Assembly (NCBI GenBank): GCA_963402885.1
Contig: OY727097.1
Location: forward strand, 21,080,001-21,144,000
DNA from: Antedon bifida
Lineage: Eukaryota; Echinodermata; Crinoidea; Comatulida; Antedonidae
Direction: 5' to 3'
Length of the DNA stretch: 64,000 nucleotides
Part shown: positions 1-12,600 of the stretch, piece after piece
Layout of the letters: each line of letters opens with the position of its first letter
How positions within the stretch are numbered: the stretch's first letter is position 1
Made by a program: the position numbers and the translations under genes
The notes under the pieces: generated by a model
The model's database searches: none
The model's input: only the letters and a program-made list of their open reading frames with translations
Told to the model about the DNA's origin: nothing

Positions 1-59
1 GATTGATTTAATATTTATTTATTTACGTTTATGAATGTAAATAAATATATAAACATCAC

Positions 60-290
60 AGGCACAGAATAAATTCTAAACCGCCTGGTGATATACTGAA
101 ATTTAATTAATTAATTTGAAACGATAAAGATGAGGAAATCTGTGAGAATGAGAAAAAGTCGCCCCAACCGCTCGAACCCGGAACCTTCTGCTTGATATGC
201 AGATGTCCTAACCATTAGACAACTGGGGCTTTCATGGTATTGTTCAAACTCGATTGGATAGCGACGCTTTAACATTCCCGGCGTAGAAAT
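60..290 (-). mobile_element. tRNA-like SINE at the left edge
   Basis: On the minus strand 165-231 resembles a tRNA: acceptor GCCCCAG pairs with TTGGGGC, the D arm is GTCTAATGGTTAGGAC and the anticodon stem TCTGC/GCAGA, but the T stem does not pair. The flank TTCTAAACCGCC...AACGATAA is repeated at 38725-38780, and GGGGCTTTCATGGTATTG at 40620. It is therefore called a SINE rather than a working tRNA gene. Confidence 0.6.
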
Positions 291-1596
291 AAATTGTGGT
301 CCTGGGCAGTTTTACCTTTTTTAAACCGTTATATCAAATTACTGACTTAATAAAAATGGTACAAAAATGTCCTGTCAATGATTTTTTGCTGTTCGCTTTC
401 TCTAGAAATGAATAATGTAATAAGCAATTTGTATCATGGAGTTTTGTGACCTCACAATTATTTGAAACAAAGTGTAATATTTAAACAAATCTATAGTTAG
501 TCAAGTATTGATAAGGATAGTACATTAAACATTAAATGCAACTATATATAATTTAATTCTTTGGGAGACAAAAGTGCCAAGATAAGTATATGCAAGCTGC
601 TGCAACCTGAATTTCATGAATAACAAATTACTGTTACAGTAACATTAATCTAAACTGCTTATCAATATAGAGTTCTGCGGTGCTGACGTCACGATGGTAG
701 GTGGCGCTGCGTGGTTGAGCCAACCAAAAAATGCAAATATACAGAAATATATAATACTTTATAACAGCAAAGATAAGAAAATCTGTGAGTGAAAGTGATT
801 CAAACTCTGAGTCTACTGCTTTTAACTATCAATATGTTTCAATTTATCATCCCTTCATATATTTTGATTGTTTAATTAATCTTTTTATTTTGGCCCAATC
901 TCTGGTTCGTAGCAAAAAAACATGATTTTGTATACATTTACAAATTTTAGTGAGTGCGTAAGTGAGTGAGTACAATATTTTTCTAGTGTGCACAATTTTG
1001 CCTAGCTTGTGATTGACCTATGAGAATGATACATACAATAGTACCTTTATCCTCATTCAATAAAATACTGTAGGTACTGTATGAATAAATAAATTCCTGA
1101 AAAGAGACATAGTTCTTCAAGAATTATACGATGAAATTGTGATGAGTAGGTTTAAAAACAAAATTTATGAAACAAATTGGAAAACTGGATCAGTGGGTAT
1201 TTTTTTTCTTCTCATTTTTTAAAAGATGATTTTGTGTTAATTTAAATAGACACATCCATGCAATTTAACTAAAAACTTCAATGAAAGTCGACTAAATCAA
1301 AAATGGAAAAGAGAAAATGGGAAGACTCAATGTACCGCATGATACAGAAAACCTATGATTAGATGCAACACATATTACTCTAGACATCTGTGACACAACT
1401 TGTAAAAAAGTGCTACTTTCAGATAAATTGTTAATAAATACAATACTGTATATGCCGTTTTTTTTCTCGTAAAGGTAAACATTCGCGAAAACATTGACAT
1501 TTACTATTTAGAAAACTGCCTCCGATTGAAAGGGGAAAACACAGAAGCAAATTTACACACGCTTACATATTGTCTCTACTGCCATAAACATCTTTA
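290..1596. other. Non-coding flank downstream of shark
   Basis: AT-rich, with no open frame of interest. It probably includes the shark 3'UTR near its right end (minus-strand transcription). Confidence 0.5.
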
Positions 1597-1668
1597 AATT
1601 ATGAACATGTGTTCAAATTATGAATGCATGTTCAAATTATGAACACATGTTCAAATTATGAACACGCG
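1597..1668. repeat. 20-bp tandem repeat near the shark 3' end
   Basis: About 3.5 copies of TTCAAATTATGAACACATG-like units, each partly palindromic (GAACACATGTTC). It lies about 160 bp downstream of the shark stop codon, so it may fall in the 3'UTR. Confidence 0.85.
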
Positions 1669-1828
1669 AAAATATCAACTGAATGGTAAATCGCGAACAA
1701 TGTAAGCAAGAATTGTTCCATAGTAACCAATTTATGAACAATTCTGGAACAATGAGCGAGATCCTATCTACTATGAGTATACGGAGAAAGTTTACCAAGT
1801 GCGTGTTACCTGATTTAGCTAATTTATA

Positions 1829-3636
1829 TTACTGTGACTTAAGAAACTTTTCACACAAGGTTTCAAATGTTGGTCTTGATTCTTTCCTGTATTCCCAGCA
1901 TTTCAGCATCACTTCATAAACCCATTGTGGACACATCTCTGGCTTTTCTAACCGGTTACCATCTTCAATGAATTTAATTACCTGAGAAGTGAAAGCAAAA
2001 TGAATACAAAGTATGTAGAAGACTAAACATTGAAAACCATTTTCTCTCTTTCAACTGTAATATAATTATAAGCCAGCCATTTTTCCCCCTATTTCGAGGG
2101 GGGTTCATTGGACCCACCCGAACCCCATCTGGATCCACAATGCATGCGTGTGCAGTAATAACTAGGGACATCTCAAAACAAAAACATGCGTCTCATCGGT
2201 GTCTTTGCGAGATTTCACAGGGGTTGTTACATTTAACAGATGTGAAAAGGGTATTAGATAACTTACATCAGCTCCCATTTTTTCTCCATATGGTTGATCT
2301 CCCATACTGTACATCTCCCACAATGTAACACCAAAACTCCACACATCAGATGCATGAGAAAATTGTCCATAATAGATGGACTCTGGAGCATACCTACATA
2401 TTATAAAAACAGTATTTTAGCTTTTTGATTATTATTTAGGTTACTAAAGTTTACAACAACCATATATTTCCCCCCTCCAGCATTCAAAAGTGTATTTAAA
2501 AGTTAATAAAAAAGAGGTAAAAATGGGCTTTTTTTGCATGCAATAGACCTTTATAAAATAATATTTAAATACTTTATTATTTGACGTTGAATATTTCTTT
2601 TATGTGAACAAAAAGTATTATTAAGTAGTATTCATGAAGGTAAATTTTCCTAATGAAGTGTTTTATGTTGAATTCAATTTGTCTATAAAATAAAGTATGA
2701 CAGTCAGTCAATCTTATTTTGTATATAAAAAAAAAGAAAAAAAGATGAATTTAAAATACAATAGAGTAGTAATCAAAACAAACCATTTAACAGGCCATCG
2801 ACCACCAGTCGTTGCTCTATAATAATCACTCTCAGGCTTTGTTGCCCTGGACAATCCAAAATCACTGATCTTGGCCTAAAATGTTAATCATGTAAAACAC
2901 ATTAGAATAAAAGTTTGGATTCAACTCCATACTTTTTCAACAGGAGTAATGGCCAGTACATCTATGGAAAGCTACTACAGTTGTACCCAGTTAATCAAAA
3001 TACAGCAATAGGAGTATTAACTCATTTGCCTCCTGATATCACTTAAAGGTATAGTACTTTAAAAGAGAATGTTATGATGTATCAAACCATAACCCATTTA
3101 GATGACATTTAGTAACAATTACCTGATCCTTTGTTGACAACAGAATATTTCTTGCTGCCAAATCACGATGTACAAACTTTTTTGATTCTAGATAGAGTGA
3201 GCCTTGAGAAATCTGCCAGGCCCACCTCTTTAAATCTTTTTCAGAAACTTCATTTGCATGATCTATTAAATAGTCCAATAGTGATCCCATGGGCACAAGT
3301 TCCTGAACCTATAACATAACATTTTGCAAAAAAATTTACCAGAATCTTAGAAATGTTATCATGTTAAGATCAATTCTATCAGTATATTTAAGTTTAAGTA
3401 ATACAAAGGAAAACTGACCAGCATCATTGGTGGGCCCATAACTACACCCAGTAGTTTCACAATACATGGATGATTCAAATCACACATAACCTCTGCCTCT
3501 CGAAGAAATTCTTTTTGTCCGGTAGTGATATGCTCTGCATGAAGTGTTTTCAGGGCTACCTTATGCTTTTTACTATGTTTATCTTTCATAATACCTTCTA
3601 ATACAGATCCAAATTCTCCTTGTCCTAGCTCACGAC
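1829..3636 (-). CDS. shark: shark exons 7-11: tyrosine kinase domain and stop
   Basis: Five exons encode a complete catalytic domain. Glycine loop: GQGEFGSV (520-527). ATP lysine K545 is in VALKTL, and the helix C glutamate is probably E562 in FLREAEVM. Catalytic loop: HRDLAARN (D637), with the AARN form typical of tyrosine kinases. DFG aspartate is D655. Activation-loop tyrosines are the SDYY pair (668-669). Then come [21 protein letters not shown] and the C-lobe arginine in KESRPTF. The chain ends in LKSQ and TAA at 1829-1831. All key residues are present, so the enzyme is expected to be active. Confidence 0.95.
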
Positions 3637-6600
3637 CTTTAACCAGAAAACAATACAATTATATATCATATCCATGCTATTTTATTGGTCACATGCCATG
3701 TATTTTCTGAAATTTGTTCTATGGTAATAATCATTGTCAAGCGGATGCATCCAAGATAAAGTTCACAATGCCACGCCACAGTTCTTTGTTCATCATTTTA
3801 TTTGGTAGGTCATCAATATTAAAGTTAATTGGTATCTCTTTATATGATTACCGTATGTTGGAGATGACAAAAAAGGAAGAAAGAAAGAAGAATAATAAAG
3901 AAAAAAAAAAGATGATCCAATAACAAGGAGTTATCTGCATATCTAATGAACTTGAAAATAACAAAAATGTGGTTATAACAACCGTTATTTTTCCACGGAT
4001 TCGAACCATCGGTTTCTTAACCGATTAATACAGTCGGTATACGTTTATTACTAGAAAACCCTATTCCCAAATGGAACCGTCCAACAACATTGTGCCATGT
4101 GCTCACGGAAGATGCTAGGCCACATGGCTTCATCGCTCTATGCAACAAGCACAAGATGCGAAATAGAAACAGGGAATAGACAATGGGGCCAAGTTTTTAA
4201 GACCTAGCTTTTTACGGCCGAATTTTGATGAGAATATTTAGTAGGTTACAGGCTGATTTTATATAGGTGTTTATAGGTTGATTATTTAGGCGTGGGGCCT
4301 ATAGTAAAGTTTAGACCTAAAACTTTTACCCGTCTACGCTGCTTATGACATATGGTATATAATAGCTGAAATTTATGTAACCTCATTTTAACAGCAGCAG
4401 GTCCATGCCATATTTAATTGAGGTTTTATTGTACCTACACCACAGCAGTTCTCCACCCTACTCCAATAGTTTAATATTTTCCCAGTACAATCCCGGACAT
4501 TTTGACACTTCAAGGGTGGTTCAACTATAGTTTAAAACCTCCCAGTAATAATTCAGGTTGTTTTTTACTCCTGTTATCAATTTGAAAAATAAAGTACTGT
4601 ATTAGCCAAAGGTTTCAAAATTTGGCCAAAATCCAAATATACAAAATGTGTACTGTATTTTATTTTATTTCCTTGTAACATGGTTAAAAACCAGAATTTG
4701 TATTCTTTTTTTATAGAAAATTACTAACCTTGAACAATATTTTTTATATCAATAATATTTAAGTTGTCTTGTTTCTCCTCATTTGATGTCTTTGTATTTT
4801 TTTTCTTTTTACCAAATAACGAGAAGACTTTAGTTGGTGATGTGTTCACAGGTCCTTTCTGGAAAAAAATAAAAATTGTTCTTGGGTTTATTTCTATTCA
4901 TTTTTAGCATATTGCTTTTTTTTAATTATATTATTTCAGTAAATTTTTACAGAACAACATATCAACCTAAAATTAAAGGTTGTGTCTCATTCCAATTACA
5001 AGCAACACTTACAATTAACGTGTGAAGAACAATACTTTTTAACCAACTGTTATTATAAATATATCTTAATTTGCATAACTATCTAAACGTGCGTAAACTT
5101 TCTAAGCCACTAGAGTGAATTATTCTTGTTTAGTAATCTGACAAAAGGGGATAGTACAAATATAATATAATAGTGAGTAAGCCCCAAATCTTTTCAAACA
5201 ATTCACTGTGTTTCCAGCACTATTGCAAACTATTCCATTTAACTATAGACTGTTTCAAAACTATAGTACTATACAGGACAGTAACTAATAAAAAACTTAA
5301 CTAACTTGTTGGGCATTCTGAAAAAAGGGGATAGTACAAATATAATAGTGAGTATTCCATTTAATTTCCCTGTTACATAAAGACTGCCATTTAACTATAG
5401 ACTGTTTCAAAACGTATTACTATTACAGTAATTAATTAAAAACTTAACGAACCTGTTGTTGGGCATTCTGATGAGCACCAACTGCCAAGTCAGGTGGTCT
5501 TGGTCCCAGAGCAGGAGGTGCATCTCTATGGTTGTCAAGAGGTACCACTGTTGATGGTTTACAAGGAACTGTAAGCTTGCAAGGTAGACCATCCTCATAT
5601 TTCTGATAGTGATCAATGAGGTATTCTAGAGAGCTGAAGAATGGTCCATCATCTATATGGAACCCATCAACCTTTAGTAGCAAGTAAACAAACAAACAAC
5701 AAACAATAACAATTTGCAATTTTTAAGTGAACGGTTTTTAAAGTTTAATGTTCATCATTTATATTCTGCATTAAAATTCATAAAAAATCAATGAAATCTA
5801 TCACCGAAGGTATAAAGAACAAAAATCAATTGCAAAAACGGCCTTTCTATGCTATATTACGAGCTGTGCGCACGTGTGAATTTGAAATTCTCATAATGTC
5901 CTGAAACGTATAGAAAATTGATTAGAAATTAATGTTGCGCATTTTTAAAAATGTTAAATGCGCGCACATGTGAAACATGCCATCTTGAATCCACAGAAAG
6001 TTGACTCTTGATATGAAATACATTTTCAAATGACTTTTGGTTTTTAATCTATGATCAATCATTTAAATTCATGAAATCGCGCGCAAGTCACATTGCGCAA
6101 CTCTGGATTTTTCCAAAATAAGAGGTGCACAACTTCACATTCAGGTCGATATGTTGACAAAGTTACGAAATGTTATGTTTACACGTTTTAGAGAAACGCA
6201 ACGCACAAAAATAGGGTGGAAAGAAAGAAGAATACAGAAAAAAAAGTTGATGATGATCGCATACAATCACAAGGAGTTATCCGCCATGGTGCATTTAAAA
6301 AAAAAAATTAGAGTGAAAAAAGAGGGCAACCATTGAAAGACAGAGAGGGCAACCATTGAAAGACAGAGAGGGCAACCATTGAAAGACAGAGAGGGCAACC
6401 ATTGAAAGACAGAGAGGGCAACCATTGAAAGACAGAGAGGGCAACCATTGAAAGACAGAGAGGGCAACCATTGAAAGACAGAGAGGGCAACCATTGAAAG
6501 ACAGAGAGGGCAACCATTGAAAGACAGAGAGGGCAACCATTGAAAGACAGAGAGGGCAACCATTGAAAGACAGAGCATGTGATATGGGAACCTACTGTAC

Positions 6601-9600
6601 CTTTGTTTCAATTTCAAAATTATAATATAAGCCTCCTGCAACCATTGTTAGAACATATGTGTCAGGTTTATGTGTACTGGTGCGAACAAGAAATGATCCA
6701 TGACCACCACCATTCATGGTAATTTGTTGAATCGCATATCCACGATCTTTGACCCCATGAAACCATTCTGTGTAGCTTGTTTTTGGCGGTGGAGGTACGA
6801 ACCTCACTGAAACAAAAGTAAACAAGATATATTTCTTACAAAAGAATAGTTTTAATTATTCTTCTGTCTTCATTAAATTATTTTTTTTTTCATTGATATT
6901 CTATTTAATAATTTAAAGATGTATTATCCCCCTGAAAAAATAATTCCTACAAAATTGTTGTGGAGTATGCCATTTTAATGTCACAAAACTGTATTTACCT
7001 GAAAAAACTATCAATTTAAAGCAAAATTTAGTCAAACTGGCCGCCAGCCAATGGGTTTTTGGTTGAATTTAACCACTTTTTGTCAATTTATGAGTTTTCG
7101 GGTTTTTTTTGGCTACAGAAGTGATTGATTAAAACTACAAAATAACATATTCAAAGTATGATTTAATTAATCTACATTTTTCATTTATTCTACATCTTAT
7201 TCAATACATCTTTATTATCAATTATTTTAGTCTACATTTTGAGTAATGTAAAATAGTCTGAAATGCTCTATTTAATAATAAATCTGGGCCTATCGGTTAT
7301 TAAATATATAAGTGTTTTTAGGATATATATTATGATTAGATTTAGTTATTTTTCTGTGGTTGATTTAGTTTATTAATCAATTAATTAAATCCGCAATCAA
7401 ACAATCAACTTTTATTTCAGAACATAGGCCTACTGATGTACAGAACAAAACTATAATCTTAAACTAAACTATAGTACTGTGCATATTCCGGGGTAGGGGC
7501 GTTACTCCCTAAGGTAGTAGTGATCCCCTATTTCAAAAACTTACAAAGTAATTCCGATGTATTAGTATTTGAGTATCGTACTGCTATATTGTATGGCGTG
7601 TCTTCATCTGCATTTCTTGGGTATCGAGGCACACCCATATTTAGTAATTGGTTGACACATTCCGAGTGGCCTCGTTGTGCTGCTGTATGTAGTGGTACCC
7701 AACCTGTTGTATGATGGCGGGCTGTCGGATCAGCACCCCTCTCAACCAGAAGTTGGCAAATTAAAGGAAAGTTGTTCATGCAAGCGTGCTAAAGAAATAA
7801 TACAAAAAATGAAAAATCTTTTTTTCATTTAAAGAGTAGTTCCATGTATAAAATTACTATATTACTTACCAATCGTCTCATATTGGGATGGTCCTACCTT
7901 TCAAAGTGATTGAAATCACATTTTGCAAAAACACATGTGTTAACACACATTTACATAAGTGGGCATTACTGTAGTAGTGACCCACATATCCCAACATTCC
8001 AGTGACCATTTTTTAAAATCACTATTTGAAGGGAAATGCATTCAAATTGGTTTAATAAAAGTATAAAACATTTATGCAAGTATTTATATCACAACTTATA
8101 TGATCACCACATATATCAATCGCAAAAATACAGTACATTGTTGAGTCACAGAGGTATTGTCATCACATCTATGGCTGCCACAGTACTGTAGCTACACATG
8201 CATGCATTCGAAATCTGACTGGGCCTCTCTCTAGTAGATATACCATATATATGTAGTATAGTGTATAGAGTAGTGGTGGTGTGCGCGCATAATTTGACAA
8301 GTAAAATCAATAAAATGGTGCTGTAATTTTAAAGACCCGGTATTGTCAATAAACACTCTCTGACTAACGTTCTAAAAAAACCTAAAAGTGTCAAATTTGA
8401 ACCTTACACGTTATTTTTAACCAATTTAAATGTAATATAAACTATCAATAAAAATTACAATGGAATAGGTAATAAATGTACATGCACTAATAAGGAAAGT
8501 AAAAAAATTACAAATATATTTTGTATAATGCCATGTAGTGGTGTGTGCCAGAATTAAAATGAAAGCAAAACTAAATCAAAGATTAAAATTAGATTTGAAG
8601 GCCAATGAGCAAATTACGAATGAATACCATACAGTAGGCCTAAATTAAAATTATTTAACAATAGTAAAAATCTTCTGGGAGTTTAAATTTGATATAAAAC
8701 ATGAAACTATTAATAGAGAAGTTGATGCAAAATATGAAAACATTTGTCAATTAAAGGATATAAGGATATTTCTATTGCACAAAATCGCTTTTTGTTGAGA
8801 AAACTGTATTTGTCTGAGAATAATTTTTATGAATCAAACTATTGTACTCAAGAGAATAGATAGGAAATACATAATACTGATGAGTAAATTTAAGCTTTAC
8901 ATCCCATTTGAACTACAACTGTATGCAAAAACTGAATAGAATTAATAATTATTAATATTACAAAAAAAATAAGCCTATTTTTTAAATTAAATGTTAAACA
9001 ATGATGGCAATGAGTATGAATTTACGATCCACATACAGACGTTTTGTATTTGATGTGACCCAAACTTATATGTCGCATATAACAATTTCAACAAATATCA
9101 ATGAATGTGCATGCCGGTTGCTCTGTGGTGTACTGTTCGTAAATGCAAGTCTATGTGTAAGAAACTTAATTATGTTTTGCTTGATGAAAGAAATTATTAA
9201 AACATTTTTTTTTCACTACCTTTAAAATTAATGTACTAAATTATAGTTTCCACTACCGTATGTAATGACTGTTTGTATTCATAATTATAAGGTGTATTTC
9301 AATTGTTTATTCTTATACAGTAACTTAATATTTTATGGGGTTACCATATTAGAATTTGAAAAAAAAAAAAAAAATCGGTAGCGGATAACAGCGTGTGATG
9401 TCACCTTACTCCTATTCCTGCGGAAGGTTTCGCAACCTTACGAATATGATAACGAAAACGGATACATCACACATCTTTAAAACTTTTGAGCTGATCCCCA
9501 TTTCATATTCTAAAATTCTAAAAATATCAGGTCAATTTTGATAATTAGCAGTTTTTGAAGTCCTCCCTCGCTTTGATGTTACGCTAGGCCTAGGCAGCCA

Positions 9601-12600
9601 AGCAATGCTACCTGCGCTTTGCTCAATTTTACCGCAGTCATATTTATAACAACTAGATTTAATTCGTCACTTTGACGAATTATAAGTTATATGCATTGAT
9701 TTAAATAAAGATAATTGATTTTTAAAAGGTATATTGATTGTTGATTTTGTCAGAATCTTTATTTATAATATATGAAGATAGGATCTTGCTAACGCAAATA
9801 GTTGGTATCACAATCCGATCAAAGATCCCTCTGCGTATAATGTCATAAACCACATTTGTTACATAATAATAATAAAGACATAAGTTACTTTTTATCTAGA
9901 TTTCATTATAAATAAGAAATAAAATTGAACAAACAATATAGATAATAAAAAAAAATCTTATTTTGTTTTATTTCCCAAGGTGAGACTTGATCTGGGTACC
10001 TTGAATGCTAAAGCATGAGCACAGACCCCCAAGCCATACAAAACTGACTAAAAGTTGAAGAAAGATTCCTCCGTGTATTTACTATGCAGTAACCACTTTG
10101 GTGCAGATAGATTTTTACATACCACAACGAATTAAAATTTTTTACTATGATGACATTACACTTAACTTTAATATATGAACATTTTAAAAAAGAAATTTAA
10201 TGTTAAGTTTGTTATTTCAGCCCAAGAAAATGTCATAGTTTGATTGATTGTCAAAAAATTAATTGTTTTTAATTTAATGTGAAATTAATGATGACTTTTT
10301 TTTCCAACTTTTTTTCTCTTAATTTCATAATATATCATACATATGATACATACACTTTAAGAAAATGAAATGCTAAATAGAGGTTCACAAGCATTCCGAT
10401 GATCTATATTAATTTTAAAATTTATCATATTTTCACCATTTTGTTAACTTACACATGCGTAGCCTGTCACTTTGACGTGCTCGAATATAGCGCAATTTTG
10501 AGTTAAAAAGTGAAAAAAATATGACGAAATTATTAAAGAAAGGTTGTAAAACAGAAATCGGGCATAAAGAGGGTGTATTAACGCGCAGTACGTGCAAAAA
10601 TCTGCGCACTCATGGTAATTTTTTAAACGCTTAAAATTGCCTGAAACGTACAGTACTCTAGTTTCATCAAAAATCAATTTTGACAATTTTGAAAATTTTA
10701 AGCATGTGTACGCATACGTTATATGCGCTACACACATAATTGTATTGCCAATGATGAAATATGACCAGAAATTTATGAGTACCAAATTTGGTTTAATTGT
10801 GATTCATGCTTGTGAAGATATAATTCCAAACATGATTTTGTTAAATCGTGTGTAGACCGCGTAATTTTTGATTGCGCACCGTGAAAAGATAATCACATCG
10901 ATTCCTGACCATAAGGAATATACTCTGAAAAATTGAAATGGCTAGATAAAATTGATCTCAAGAAAATTGACGGACAAAATAATGGTAAGGAAAGTATAAA
11001 TAAATAAATAAAGATTCTGACAGAATCAATAAGGCTATATGCATGATAATGCATATTACCTAATACAATTACTTACATGTAATGCTGTAACTCCACCACC
11101 ATCTTTAGTATTAACATTAGCTTCATGATCTAGCAATAGCATAACCATTTCATAGTTTCCCTTGTCTACTGCTATCTGGAGAGCTGTATAGCCTGAACTG
11201 TTACGTGCATCTATGTACTTGGACACTAGGCTATGTTCACGTAATAACTCCCTCATCAGGTTCAAGTTGGATTCACTTGTTACTCTGATATAAACAAAAA
11301 TTTAATAAAGTTGTACAAACTGGTGTACATAATTAAATGCAGTGTTTTTAAAAAACACATCTGGCTCGTGTGCACTTTAAAGAACCTTTTACTTCTTTCG
11401 GAAGAGTAGGGGGTTACTCCGGTGTACTGGTTCATTCAGCCTCTGTCGTTGTGGACTGACGAACGGGGGCCGTTTGGTGGCAGCACTCGACACAAAGGGA
11501 CCCTTAGGGGTGGTATGTGTTGTCCACACCATATAATAATACAACAGTCACCTCAGCAAAAACCTATCTAATTTTGACTTAGATTTCAAGGAATGGATTG
11601 GTGTTTTTAAATGAATAAAAAAAATAAGAAGCAACATCGATGACAAAATACCCATATATTCCAACTGGTCTGATTTTGGCAGGATTGTTGCTTTTTGATG
11701 TTATGTCCAGTGTCCAGCTGTCCCGCCCAACACTAAATAGTCCCGCTTTTCAAAATGTTTATGTAGGCTAAGAAGGCCTAAACCTTAGTATAGTATTTTC
11801 AAGTTACTGAAGGCCGGCATTTAATTATGCACATGTCACAATACCTGTACTAAATGTGATAAGTTGTGTGTTTTAGAAGGGGAATTCCCGGATTTTTTTA
11901 GCCAAAAAAGACGAAGAGGAAAACTGTTGAGTTAGGAGTAGTTTGATGTCGGACAGCAATTTTATGTACATTTATTGTATTGAAATTTTTTAAAGTATCT
12001 GTGCAATTTTCGGGAACCCAGCATTTTGCGATATCTTTTTTTAACGGTTAAAAATGTGAAAAATAAGTTGATTCTAATAAATTTGATTAGCCCGCTATAA
12101 ATCCCAATATTTCTTGCGCGCGGATTGATATTTCATTTTTCTTCTGTGACTTTACCTACTTTCAATCGTGAAGGCCAAAATAACTGGAAGAATCATAACT
12201 TTTCAGCGAAAATACTGGGTTTCCCCCAATTTGTATTACGGATTCTGGCAAAAACAGAAAGACAATTAATGCAGGTCTGAAAATTATAATAAAAAGTGGT
12301 CCAGATCTTGTAATTACTTTTTGAGTAATCTTGCTAACAAACAAATTTACGCGATTGACTACATATACCTCCTTGGCGGAGGTAAATAAAGATTCTGACA
12401 GAATCAATAAGGTTATATGCATGATAATGCATATAACCTAATAAAATATGTCCTGCTTTTAAACGTCCTGGGGTTAGAATGTCTGTATACCACAATGTAA
12501 TAATTATCATCAGAAGAAATGATGATTGTGGAACATTGCGGTGTGGCCATAATGTTGTGATTGGTAGATTATTTTTATAAAGGTTTTATGAATGAAATAG

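Noticed and set aside
165..235. Possible tRNA gene on the minus strand
   Set aside because: The T stem does not pair and the sequence is joined to repeat flanks found elsewhere, so it is treated as a SINE head.
6267..6641. Long repetitive minus-strand open frames ([20 protein letters not shown] units)
   Set aside because: They result from the 23-bp minisatellite having no stop codon in these frames; they overlap the real exon 4 in the wrong frame and show no protein logic.
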